Shown one piece after another: positions 22,658 through 30,590 of a stretch of 32,629 bases of DNA. A program made the translations under genes and the position numbers. This DNA is from Candidatus Thorarchaeota archaeon. Its GTDB lineage: Archaea; Asgardarchaeota; Thorarchaeia; Thorarchaeales; Thorarchaeaceae. Every line of letters begins with the position of its first letter. Position 1 is the stretch's first letter. The stretch lies in assembly GCA_030612365.1 (NCBI GenBank), contig JAUWOA010000013.1, forward strand, positions 1 to 32,629, written 5' to 3'. The notes under the pieces are model-generated. The model had not been told where the DNA came from and searched no databases. It worked only from the letters and a program-made list of their open reading frames with translations.

Positions 22658-25003
22658 ATGGACTCGCCGACTCGCCAACTCATAATCCCTGTCATGGCAA
22701 CCAGAACCACTCGGTTGGCTGATGGGCAGCCGGTTAAGCAAGCAGTGCCGGAAGATTATGCGTTGGCAGCAATCTTGATCAACGCTCTCACTACAAGGAA
22801 TGATAATGAAATCGAGTTCGTTCTCAAGACATATCTTCCGATTAGAGTGGTTCCCTCGACGCTGTCATCAGGATGCTTTCTTATCGAGTATCAGGGCATG
22901 AGTTCTGCTAGTCTGGTTAGCCATCAAGAAATCGATTTTGGAGATTTGCTGGAACGCGTAAGGGGTAGCCATTCTAGTTCCGAACTTCTTGATTGCATAA
23001 GCGACTGTCTGTCAGTAGTCGACACCGTTTCAAGCGCCACATCACAAGAGCACCTTGGTGTGCTATCTGGGCCATTAGCAGCATGTGTTTCACAGATGTT
23101 GGAATGGCCGACAAAAGAGAAACTTGAGGAGTACGCCCTCGCTCTTCCGAAGCTGTTGAAGGATTCAGATGTTGAAAAATGTGCTGAGGCACTTCAGAAA
23201 ACATTTCAAGTTCTTCGGAATGCCGGATCTGCTCTCTCTCGCGCCGATGAAGAAATCGCATCTCAGATGCGGAACATCCTTTCTGAAAAGGAATCACAAA
23301 CATCGATGAAAATCACCAGACTCAATCAACGTATAGATGTTCTTCGGAAAGAGGTCGCGAATTTGGAGTCGCGAGTTGAACAAATAACAGCGAGAGATTC
23401 TTCAGAAGGCAAACGGGCCTCAAAAAAGAAAGAAGTTGAAACGACGCTGAAGAGCAGGAAGAAAGCTCTGAAGAGAGATATCGCCAGACGTGAAGAGATC
23501 TTGACCCGGAACCAGAACGACTTCAGGGATCTGCTTATACAGCAAAAGGAATTGCATTCGCGAACTGAGAGCGCGCAAAGTAGAATTGAGAATCAGCGTC
23601 GGTTGTTGCACGACGCCTTTCTTGTTGCTTGCAGTGGTGTTGGCCCTGATAAAGACGGCGTCACCCTGATGATCCCTTTCATAATAATTGGGTTCTCCAA
23701 GAAAGGCCGCCTACGCGTCGTGGTACACCCTCCATCGCACTTGCGCTCCATTGACCAACAAGTTGGTCGGCGTCGTGACTTTGTTTACCCTCTTATCGCC
23801 GATTCCGGACTCAGCTCGATTACGGACGAACTCACACGCCGCGCCAACAGTGATGTTGGATTCAGGAATTTCTTGCGGACCTCCTCGAAAAAGAACAACC
23901 TTCTCGCCATTGGAGTCACTCGTTCCTTAATCAGGGAGGGTGGCAAATCTCTTCAATCCGATGGCTTAGTGAAGGCGAATCTGCTTGACGAAATCAGCGA
24001 CATCATTTCTGGATTTCCAGAAAGTAAAAAGAAACCAATAAAACTCAGCAAGGTGTCTCCTGTTCTTTCAGGTTCTGATGCAACCTGTTTTGTTAGATTT
24101 CACGTGCACGATGTTTCAGGCAAACCCATTGAGGGAGCTCTTCTAGAACTGGGCGCGTTTCTTCTTCGGTCAGATGCTGGCGGAGTGATTAAGGCATCAC
24201 TGCCTAAAAGCCGCTATGAGGGAGTAATTCGAGCAAACGACTATCGCGACCGACCAATCGAGTTCACTCTAAGCTCAACGAGTAATCTGGTTATACCGGT
24301 GACCCTAGATCCGTTTTCAGACGAGGAACGCCTCACCATTAGGTTCGATAAACTGATGGAACGGGCGCAACACATCGACGAAATAAGAGATAGGCTGAGA
24401 GATGCATTCCAAAAACAAGGAAGCACGCTGCTCAGCATACCTGCTTATAGAAGTGCATTTGAGGAGCTTCTAACCGAGCTCGGCTATGAACCTGAGTCAT
24501 GGATTGCTGAAGCGACGAAGAAGAAAGGAATGGTCAAACGTTTGCTTAAGCGGGACGATAGGGTTGAGGGTTTGAGACGCGACATCCTTCGATTAGCACA
24601 GGAATCCAAGGAGTCCGGGGGTATAATGATGTTCTCCGAATTCTTGGTTAGATTGGATTCCCTTGGATGGGCTACCAAGTCGAAAGAGATAGAAAACATC
24701 GTTACCTCCATGACCAAAGAAGGGCTAATCCAGGGCATGACAAGACTTGAGAATGGCACACGCCTAGTGAAATTCATACCTGTCGAACTAACTAGGGACC
24801 CCACACAAGTGCTAGGTCTCGCCGCAAAGACAGACGGTCGCTTAACAATCGAAGATGTTGTTGTTGGTCTTGGATGGACTGAGGATCGTGTAGCCAACGC
24901 ACTTGATCTTCTTGCTGAGAATGGAGTGGCAAAGGAGCAGAAGAGCTACTCTAAGAGTACGATATACTGGTTCCCAGGTTTTCGGGGGCGTCGGAAGAAA
25001 TAA
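22658..25003 (+). CDS. Multidomain protein with C-terminal ESCRT-II EAP30/Vps22-like domain
   Basis: This encodes 781 aa. The C-terminal part (about 555-780) follows eukaryotic Vps22/SNF8 segment by segment: a helical start (RDRLRDAFQKQGSTLL), PAYRSAFEELLTELGYEP, GGIMMFSEFLVRLDSLGW, VKFIPVELTRDPTQVLGLA, and a last winged helix (LTIEDVVVGLGWTEDRVANA) closing with YWFPGF, which matches YWLPALF at the same point of SNF8. EAP30 subunits build ESCRT-II, which links ubiquitin-sorting to ESCRT-III. Upstream lie a long coiled coil (about 197-320), an unrecognised alpha/beta region (325-465) and a beta-sandwich resembling carboxypeptidase-regulatory domains (478-550, SGKPIEGALLELGAF). A GLUE domain is not evident. 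The homology was judged by eye from remembered family sequence. Confidence 0.85.
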   Translation: MDSPTRQLIIPVMATRTTRLADGQPVKQAVPEDYALAAILINALTTRNDNEIEFVLKTYLPIRVVPSTLSSGCFLIEYQGMSSASLVSHQEIDFGDLLERVRGSHSSSELLDCISDCLSVVDTVSSATSQEHLGVLSGPLAACVSQMLEWPTKEKLEEYALALPKLLKDSDVEKCAEALQKTFQVLRNAGSALSRADEEIASQMRNILSEKESQTSMKITRLNQRIDVLRKEVANLESRVEQITARDSSEGKRASKKKEVETTLKSRKKALKRDIARREEILTRNQNDFRDLLIQQKELHSRTESAQSRIENQRRLLHDAFLVACSGVGPDKDGVTLMIPFIIIGFSKKGRLRVVVHPPSHLRSIDQQVGRRRDFVYPLIADSGLSSITDELTRRANSDVGFRNFLRTSSKKNNLLAIGVTRSLIREGGKSLQSDGLVKANLLDEISDIISGFPESKKKPIKLSKVSPVLSGSDATCFVRFHVHDVSGKPIEGALLELGAFLLRSDAGGVIKASLPKSRYEGVIRANDYRDRPIEFTLSSTSNLVIPVTLDPFSDEERLTIRFDKLMERAQHIDEIRDRLRDAFQKQGSTLLSIPAYRSAFEELLTELGYEPESWIAEATKKKGMVKRLLKRDDRVEGLRRDILRLAQESKESGGIMMFSEFLVRLDSLGWATKSKEIENIVTSMTKEGLIQGMTRLENGTRLVKFIPVELTRDPTQVLGLAAKTDGRLTIEDVVVGLGWTEDRVANALDLLAENGVAKEQKSYSKSTIYWFPGFRGRRKK

Positions 25004-25062
25004 GACGAGTAACCGTTTGGAACAGGACCAAGGCAGAAGCCGGGAGCACACAGGAGTTCGTA

Positions 25063-25854
25063 ATGATGAATCGATTGTCACACATGGTTTTCGCGATAGC
25101 ATTGTTCGTAGGGCTTTACACATTGATCTATGTCTTCAGTGTCTGGCAGGCCGACGCCAGTCTGCTGTCTGATTTGCTATTCTACTACACTGCAGGCGGT
25201 CTTGCGACTAGCATAATCTCAGTCCCAATTCTGTACTACAGAGCACCCCACAGGGATATGGCAGCCCGTACCACCGGGAACAAAAGCTCAGTCAGTGCCC
25301 TTGCATTCGTTACCTTCTGTGTTGGCTCACTGATCGGTGCCGTCATCTATCAGTGGATCAACGATATACCGATTGTTGGAACCCTCTCGATATTCATAGG
25401 CGCTCTGATTATGGTTTCAGGCGCAATAATGCCTGATTTCGATATCACTTTTCTTGGCATCTCTCGTCACAGGAATCTCATTTTTCATTCAGCTGTGCTG
25501 CCATTCGTTTTTGTGTTGACGACCGTGGTCAATGTCGCTACGAGAATCGTTTCATCAGAAACGTTCAGTGTGGGTGCGGGCATCGAGTACTACATCGCAA
25601 GCCTGTTCCTCATTGGCTATGCCAGCCACCTGTACCTTGACATCTTTCCCAGTGATGCGAGCCCCTTGGAAATAATCTGGCGGGCAACAAACCCATATGA
25701 CAAAGCACCAACTGGGATCAAGCCACTTGGCCCAATCAAGATTACCCAGAAGAACGCTCGGAGCTGGCTTGTTGGAAATGCAACCATCCTGCTAGTTATC
25801 GCAATCGCCCTCATGGCACTCTACTTCTACAATCTGCCCGTGCCAAGTCCCTAG
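25063..25854 (+). CDS. DUF457/YdjM-like membrane-bound metal-dependent hydrolase
   Basis: This 263-aa polytopic membrane protein has about six hydrophobic helices (for example FAIALFVGLYTLIYVFSV near residue 10 and ATILLVIAIALMALYF near the C-terminus). Between them are the conserved polar motifs of the YdjM/DUF457 family: PDFDITFLGISRHRNLIFHS (124-143) and SHLYLDIFP (187-195), which supply His and Asp residues for a metal site. The family is often called membrane-bound metal-dependent hydrolase, but its substrate is unknown. ATG 25063 has AGGAG six bases upstream. It follows the EAP30 gene by 59 bases on the same strand and may be co-transcribed. Confidence 0.8.
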   Translation: MMNRLSHMVFAIALFVGLYTLIYVFSVWQADASLLSDLLFYYTAGGLATSIISVPILYYRAPHRDMAARTTGNKSSVSALAFVTFCVGSLIGAVIYQWINDIPIVGTLSIFIGALIMVSGAIMPDFDITFLGISRHRNLIFHSAVLPFVFVLTTVVNVATRIVSSETFSVGAGIEYYIASLFLIGYASHLYLDIFPSDASPLEIIWRATNPYDKAPTGIKPLGPIKITQKNARSWLVGNATILLVIAIALMALYFYNLPVPSP

Positions 25855-25966
25855 ACTCCTATCAGCATAATCAGAGCATATGTGACAGTTCATGGCTCCT
25901 GCCCAATGAAGCACAGGGGCAATTTTCTAGAAAGCATATCCATGAGCGATTCTGAGATTGCGAACA

Positions 25967-26230
25967 TTAGCTCCATTCATCTTCGACATCGAGTGTATCT
26001 GCTTCCTCTTCGACATCGTCATCATCCTCAAAGAGAAAGGTCTGAGGATCAACTTCGTCATCATCGAAGCGGTTTACAGCTACTTCTTTGTTCTTAGCTT
26101 TCTTCAATGCCTCAGGAGCCATGCAGAGTATGTCTTGCTGATCAAAGTACTCACACTCTGGGCAGCATTCACTCTTGTGGTCACAAGTAAGAAACGCCCC
26201 GCACAATTTGCAACACTTCAATTCTGACAA
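25967..26230 (-). CDS. Small zinc-ribbon protein with acidic tail (87 aa)
   Basis: The first 36 residues carry eight cysteines: C6, C7, C10, C16, C22, C23, C26 and C36 (KCCKLCGAFLTC, then ECCPEC). These are enough for one or two zinc sites of ribbon or rubredoxin type. The second half is very acidic (FEDDDDVEEEADTLDVEDEW), suggesting interaction with a basic partner or a nucleic-acid mimic. The start is TTG 26230 with GGGTGG a few bases upstream; no ATG is available before the cysteines. It is divergent from gltX, 140 bases away. Function unknown. Confidence 0.72.
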   Translation of the reverse strand: MSELKCCKLCGAFLTCDHKSECCPECEYFDQQDILCMAPEALKKAKNKEVAVNRFDDDEVDPQTFLFEDDDDVEEEADTLDVEDEWS

Positions 26231-26342
26231 GCTACCACCCGATGCAATATTTCAACTAGAAATCCGCAGTGATGCCTTATAATCTTCACTTCGTGGTCCT
26301 CCTATTGCTCAGCTTCCTCTTACGCATTATTCCTCCAGTTAA

Positions 26343-26351
26343 TGTTAAATT
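26343..26351 (+). promoter_or_regulatory. TATA-like box of gltX
   Basis: TGTTAAATT is centred 24 bases before ATG 26371, predicting a leaderless mRNA. It excludes the hydrophobic 34-residue N-terminal extension of the open frame back to 26269. Confidence 0.5.
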
Positions 26352-26370
26352 GTGTCGACTAACAACCTCT

Positions 26371-28119
26371 ATGGAGCTGTTCTGGTTGGATGAGTTAGAG
26401 TTCGAAATCCGCAAAGTCGTCTTGGACAACGCTGTAAAGTACGAAGGGAAACCGAATGTGAAGTCCGTGATGGGCGCTCTCCTCGGATCTCGGGCCGACC
26501 TAAGGTCACGTGCAAAAGAAGTCAAAGAAATCGTGTCCAAGGTAGTGAAGGAGGTTGAGAAGTTGACTCTTGAAGCCCAACGTTCAGAGCTTCGTGATAT
26601 CGCCCCTGAACTGCTTGAACAGGCGGTCAAGTTGGAGCCAGAATCGAAAGAACTCCCTGAACTCCCGAATGTAAGCACCTGGCCAAAGGTAGTCATGCGA
26701 CTTGCACCCTTTCCATCAGGTCCCCTTCACATTGGCAATGCCAGAATGGTCGTGCTGAACGACTATTACGTGAAGAGGTATGATGGTGAACTTATTCTCG
26801 TTTTTGATGATACGATCGGCTCGGATGAGAAACAGGTCGAAACTGAAGCTTTTGATATGATTCCTGAGGGTCTGGAATATCTTGGAGCTAAATGGCATCG
26901 CACTGTGTACAAATCAGACCGACTTGATATATTCTACAAGTATGCAGTTGATTTGCTGAAGAAAGGCGAGGCCTACGTGTGTGATTGTGATGCCGGACTT
27001 TGGAGAAAGGAGCACAAGATCAAAGGGAAACCTTGTTCATGTAGCCTCCTCTCTGTTGACGAGAATCTATCTCGTTGGGAGATGATGCTAGATGGCACCT
27101 ATCCCGAAAGAGGCGCCGCAGTCCGTCTGAAGACCGGGATGGACAATCCTGACCCCGCGATGCGAGACCATGTCATCCTTCGAATCTCCGAGACAGAGCA
27201 TCCCCGAGTGGGGACTCGCTATCGTGTGTGGCCTCTGTTGGAGTACTCATGGGGAATCGACGACCATGAACTAGGAATATCTCACATAATCAGGGGCAAG
27301 GATCTCGTGAAGGAGGGGAAGATTGAGCAACACATCTGGAGCGTCTATGGGTGGCAACATCCTGAACTTCTCTACTATGGCCGCCTGAAATTCCAAGACG
27401 CCACACTCAGCAAGAGCAAGTCTCGAAGAGAGGTCCTTGATGGAACCTACTCAGGATGGGATGATCCTCGCACCTGGAGTATGCAGTCATTGGCCAAACG
27501 GGGAATTGATTCTCAGGCCGTACGAAAGATTATGCTTGACCTTGGACTGAGCACTGTTGACATCTCAATCTCGATGAAAGCTCTCTACTCTGAGAACCGG
27601 AAGCTGCGAGACGCCGACACTCCACGCTTCTTCTTTGTTGAATCACCAACTTGGCTGGAGCTGTCGGGGATTCCGTCTGAAACCACCTATGCAGAAGCCC
27701 CTGTTCATCCTGATTTCCCGGACCGTGGAGTCAGGAATATTCCTCTTGGAATGGTTGATGACACAATTCTAGTTGGAATTCAAAAGAAGGACTACAATCG
27801 ATTCAAGAACGACACCCTCTTCAGGCTGAAGGATTTCGCCAACTTCAAACTCCTCAAGGGGAAATCGCCAGTTGGTCAATTCCACAGTCATGATGTGAAT
27901 GATGTCCGAACTACTGGAGGTCCAATAATCCAGTGGGTGCCTAAGAGGGGCTCCGTGGGGACGGAGATTACGATGATTGACGGCGATATAACAACGGGTT
28001 TCGCAGAACCAAGTGCGTCTAAACTAAATCCCGGAACATTCCTGCAATTTGAAAGATGGGGGTTTGGCTGCGTTGTTGAATCTGGTACGCCAATGAAAGT
28101 CGCTTTTGCGCACAAATAG
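26371..28119 (+). CDS. gltX: Glutamyl-tRNA synthetase, archaeal type
   Basis: Charges tRNA(Glu), and in many archaea also tRNA(Gln), with glutamate. The 582-aa length is normal for the archaeal/eukaryotic class Ib type. The N-terminal helical extension (1-105) precedes the catalytic core with the HIGH-type motif APFPSGPLHIGNARM (about 110-124). The KMSKS-type loop is TLSKSKSRR (about 347-355), followed by the family motif YSGWDDPRTW. The C-terminal beta-barrel anticodon domain follows (about 420-582, IPLGMVDDTILVGI). Four Cys around 205-225 (YVCDCDAGLW, GKPCSCSL) could bind zinc. Start ATG 26371 is chosen because the TATA-like box fits and the residues match the family. Confidence 0.95.
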   Translation: MELFWLDELEFEIRKVVLDNAVKYEGKPNVKSVMGALLGSRADLRSRAKEVKEIVSKVVKEVEKLTLEAQRSELRDIAPELLEQAVKLEPESKELPELPNVSTWPKVVMRLAPFPSGPLHIGNARMVVLNDYYVKRYDGELILVFDDTIGSDEKQVETEAFDMIPEGLEYLGAKWHRTVYKSDRLDIFYKYAVDLLKKGEAYVCDCDAGLWRKEHKIKGKPCSCSLLSVDENLSRWEMMLDGTYPERGAAVRLKTGMDNPDPAMRDHVILRISETEHPRVGTRYRVWPLLEYSWGIDDHELGISHIIRGKDLVKEGKIEQHIWSVYGWQHPELLYYGRLKFQDATLSKSKSRREVLDGTYSGWDDPRTWSMQSLAKRGIDSQAVRKIMLDLGLSTVDISISMKALYSENRKLRDADTPRFFFVESPTWLELSGIPSETTYAEAPVHPDFPDRGVRNIPLGMVDDTILVGIQKKDYNRFKNDTLFRLKDFANFKLLKGKSPVGQFHSHDVNDVRTTGGPIIQWVPKRGSVGTEITMIDGDITTGFAEPSASKLNPGTFLQFERWGFGCVVESGTPMKVAFAHK

Positions 28120-28212
28120 TGATTTCATATGCGAGTTGTCACTAGGGGGCCGCAACCGTGCAGCCAAAGAGGACAAATAGTCATGTATCAGCCTTCTACG
28201 TAGTGGTATCCT

Positions 28213-28971
28213 ATGCCGAAGAAGAGGAAGAAGTCAGGAAAGAAAGCAACATTGTCACCCTCGCTCTTCAAGGTGACTGGTGCAAGTGCGAAACTGAAAG
28301 TGGACGATAAGAAGAAGAAGCTGTACTACTTCGGAACCAAAGTGAAGCCTAAGAAAGCAGCGAAGCTCGCTGCAGGGACTGGTGCTGAAATCTTGGGAGT
28401 ATCCAGTACTGCCCTTAAAATCAGCAAGCCATCTTTGAAATACGATTTCTACTGCGATTATGAGGCGAATCTCAAGATGGCGTTCGTTCGGGTGAGGAAG
28501 CAGGAGCTCGGTGTTCAGGATCAGATGAAGGCAGCCATGGTCGGGAAGGAAATCCTCACTCCAAGGAAGGGGAAGGGCATCCCTGGCAAGGCTATCCAAT
28601 TGGACATTGTGGAGCTCTTTGAAACCAAAGGTACGGATACAATGCTATTAGACGGGTCAACTGGCACTCCTGCTAGAAGCCTAGAGCGCCTTCTAAAGGG
28701 GCCTGGCAAGAAAAAGGCAACACCTGTCTGGGTTCGCAAGAATAAAATTTCTCCGGGGAAGTTCAATACTCTCGAAAAGGTCACCAAAGCAGTAGTCAAG
28801 ATGGCTGGTCGAAAGCCTGCCGAAGCGAAGCGCGTAGTAAGCCACAGTCTCACATTCAAGAAGATTGAGGGCTACTATGTGCCGACGTATTACGTGAAGG
28901 TGGCCGCTGGTTCGGAGTCAAGGATGATGCGCATCAACGCAGTGAATGGAAATGTGGCTCTAAAGGTATGA
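28213..28971 (+). CDS. Basic hypothetical protein with PepSY-like C-terminus (252 aa)
   Basis: This is a 252-aa, strongly basic protein with an N-terminal Lys/Arg cluster (PKKRKKSGKKATLS) and further Lys-rich segments throughout. There is no membrane helix or signal peptide. The C-terminal 45 residues (KKIEGYYVPTYYVKVAAG, then MMRINAVNGNVALKV) resemble the strand-turn-strand end of PepSY-like domains. The middle (GKEILTPRKGKGIPGKAIQL) is unrecognised. Composition suggests a nucleic-acid- or ribosome-associated protein. It lies 93 bases downstream of gltX on the same strand; no clear separate TATA box was found, so co-transcription is possible. Confidence 0.75.
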   Translation: MPKKRKKSGKKATLSPSLFKVTGASAKLKVDDKKKKLYYFGTKVKPKKAAKLAAGTGAEILGVSSTALKISKPSLKYDFYCDYEANLKMAFVRVRKQELGVQDQMKAAMVGKEILTPRKGKGIPGKAIQLDIVELFETKGTDTMLLDGSTGTPARSLERLLKGPGKKKATPVWVRKNKISPGKFNTLEKVTKAVVKMAGRKPAEAKRVVSHSLTFKKIEGYYVPTYYVKVAAGSESRMMRINAVNGNVALKV

Positions 28972-29003
28972 ACTTGAGTCCTGCCATGTCATTGAGTTTG
29001 ACG

Positions 29004-30590
29004 CTAACTAGAGGGAGGTTTTCCCCACCCTCCCCCTCCCGGCGTTTCGATGCGTACGATAGACCCTGAAGGAACGCTCAGAGTCGATTTCGCGGCGAGC
29101 TCTACCTCCTTGTTTTTCAGCACTAGGGTGTTTCGTCCGATGACTCCCGGTTCACCTGCGTTCAAGCCCCAAGGCTGCGAAGTTCTACGCTCAGACTGTA
29201 TTGATACGGTGCAGTCTTCTCCAAGGACCTCTATCTCTCGGATGATTCCGTCGCCACCATTCCACCTTCCCTTTCCTCCACTTGCACGGCGAATAGAGTA
29301 TGCAAGAACCCTTAGTGGATATTCGGTTTCGAGCGACTCTACGGGTGTGTTGAGGGTATTCGTCATGTGAGTGTGAATGCCGCTGCTGCCATTATATCCG
29401 CGCCCTGCTCCTGCTCCCCCTCCGATTGTTTCATAGAATGAGAATGCTCTACCGCTTCTTGGATCAATTCCCCCAATTGCCAAATTGTTCATAGTTCCTT
29501 GACTCGCAGCAGGCACTATATCCGGGTCAATCTGCGCAAGGGCTCCGAGAGTTGTGTCTACGATTCTCTGCGAGGTTTCCACATTTCCTGCAGCAACGGC
29601 CGCTGGGTATTCGGGATTAAGGACAGATCTCCTGGGCACATGGATATCGATGGCGCTCCAACACCCTTCGTTCATTGGGATTCCTTCGCCAAACAGTGCC
29701 TTGAAGACGTAGTATACTGAAGAGAGAGATGATGCAATGGGGCAATTGATGTTCCCTTTGACCTGTTCGGAGGTTCCAGTAAAGTCCACCTGTACTCGTT
29801 CGTTTGCGAAGTTTACAGCCACCTTAATGGGAATTCCACTAGTGCCTGCTCCATCACTGTCCATTACATCGGTGAATTCCGCATGTTTTCCTTGATACGG
29901 CATGAGTGTGCGTTTCATCATCTCCGCAGAGTAGCGCCTCAGCTCCCCAAATGTCTTGAGAAGCCTATTCCAAGTGTGCTTACTTGACAAATCCTCAAGC
30001 GTCCTAGAGCCAACATTGTTTGCTGCAACCTGAGCGGAGAGGTCGCCGAGTCGTTCATCCGGCGTCCGCGTCACTGACAGCAGGTCGTCTATGAAATCAA
30101 GAACAAGCTCATTATCCCTTACAACGACTCGAGGCCGTATCAAAATCCCCTCATCATCAATCGATGTCGATGTGCCTGGCATTGACCCTGGACTTGCACC
30201 TCCCACATCAGCATGGTGTGCCCGGTTTGCTACGAACGCCACTCTGCTGCTTCCATCGTAGACTGGCGCCACGAGAGTCAAATCTGGAAGGTGTGACCCC
30301 CCAGAGAATGGGTCGTTCAGAAGGGCCATCGTGCATTGGCGCATCTCGTTACCCACCTGCTCGATGCAAGCCTTAACCGATAGCGGCATTGCGCCAAGAT
30401 GAACCGGGATGTCTTTTGATTGGGCAACCAGATTACCTGCGTTGTCGAATATGGCGCAACTACAATCCCTGCGTTCCTTTATGTTAGGACTGAACGCAGT
30501 ACGCCTCAGGGCCTGACTCATTTCTCGGGCACAGGACTCCAGGGCGTTCTTAATAACCTCAAAGGATATCGGGTCATCCATCATTTTCAT
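29004..30590 (-). CDS. hyuB: Hydantoinase/oxoprolinase B subunit (HyuB)
   Basis: This 528-aa protein is full length for the HyuB family (N-methylhydantoinase B, 5-oxoprolinase B domain, acetone carboxylase alpha-type relatives). Typical motifs are DPISFEVIKNALES at the start, RDCSCAIFDNAGNLVAQS (42-59), DIPVHLGAMPLSVKA, NDPFSGGSHLPDLTL (91-105), RAHHADVGGASPGSMPG (122-138), ETIGGGAGAGRGYNG and the C-terminal GGGGWGKP. With HyuA it would perform ATP-dependent opening of a 5-membered cyclic amide such as a hydantoin or 5-oxoproline. ATG 30590 overlaps the hyuA stop as ATGA; ATG codons at 30584 and 30581 are alternatives. Confidence 0.95.
   Translation of the reverse strand: MKMMDDPISFEVIKNALESCAREMSQALRRTAFSPNIKERRDCSCAIFDNAGNLVAQSKDIPVHLGAMPLSVKACIEQVGNEMRQCTMALLNDPFSGGSHLPDLTLVAPVYDGSSRVAFVANRAHHADVGGASPGSMPGTSTSIDDEGILIRPRVVVRDNELVLDFIDDLLSVTRTPDERLGDLSAQVAANNVGSRTLEDLSSKHTWNRLLKTFGELRRYSAEMMKRTLMPYQGKHAEFTDVMDSDGAGTSGIPIKVAVNFANERVQVDFTGTSEQVKGNINCPIASSLSSVYYVFKALFGEGIPMNEGCWSAIDIHVPRRSVLNPEYPAAVAAGNVETSQRIVDTTLGALAQIDPDIVPAASQGTMNNLAIGGIDPRSGRAFSFYETIGGGAGAGRGYNGSSGIHTHMTNTLNTPVESLETEYPLRVLAYSIRRASGGKGRWNGGDGIIREIEVLGEDCTVSIQSERRTSQPWGLNAGEPGVIGRNTLVLKNKEVELAAKSTLSVPSGSIVRIETPGGGGWGKPPSS

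Noticed and set aside
26269-26370. Hydrophobic N-terminal extension of glutamyl-tRNA synthetase
   Set aside because: It looks like a signal sequence, which is implausible for this enzyme, and it contains the TATA-like box for ATG 26371.
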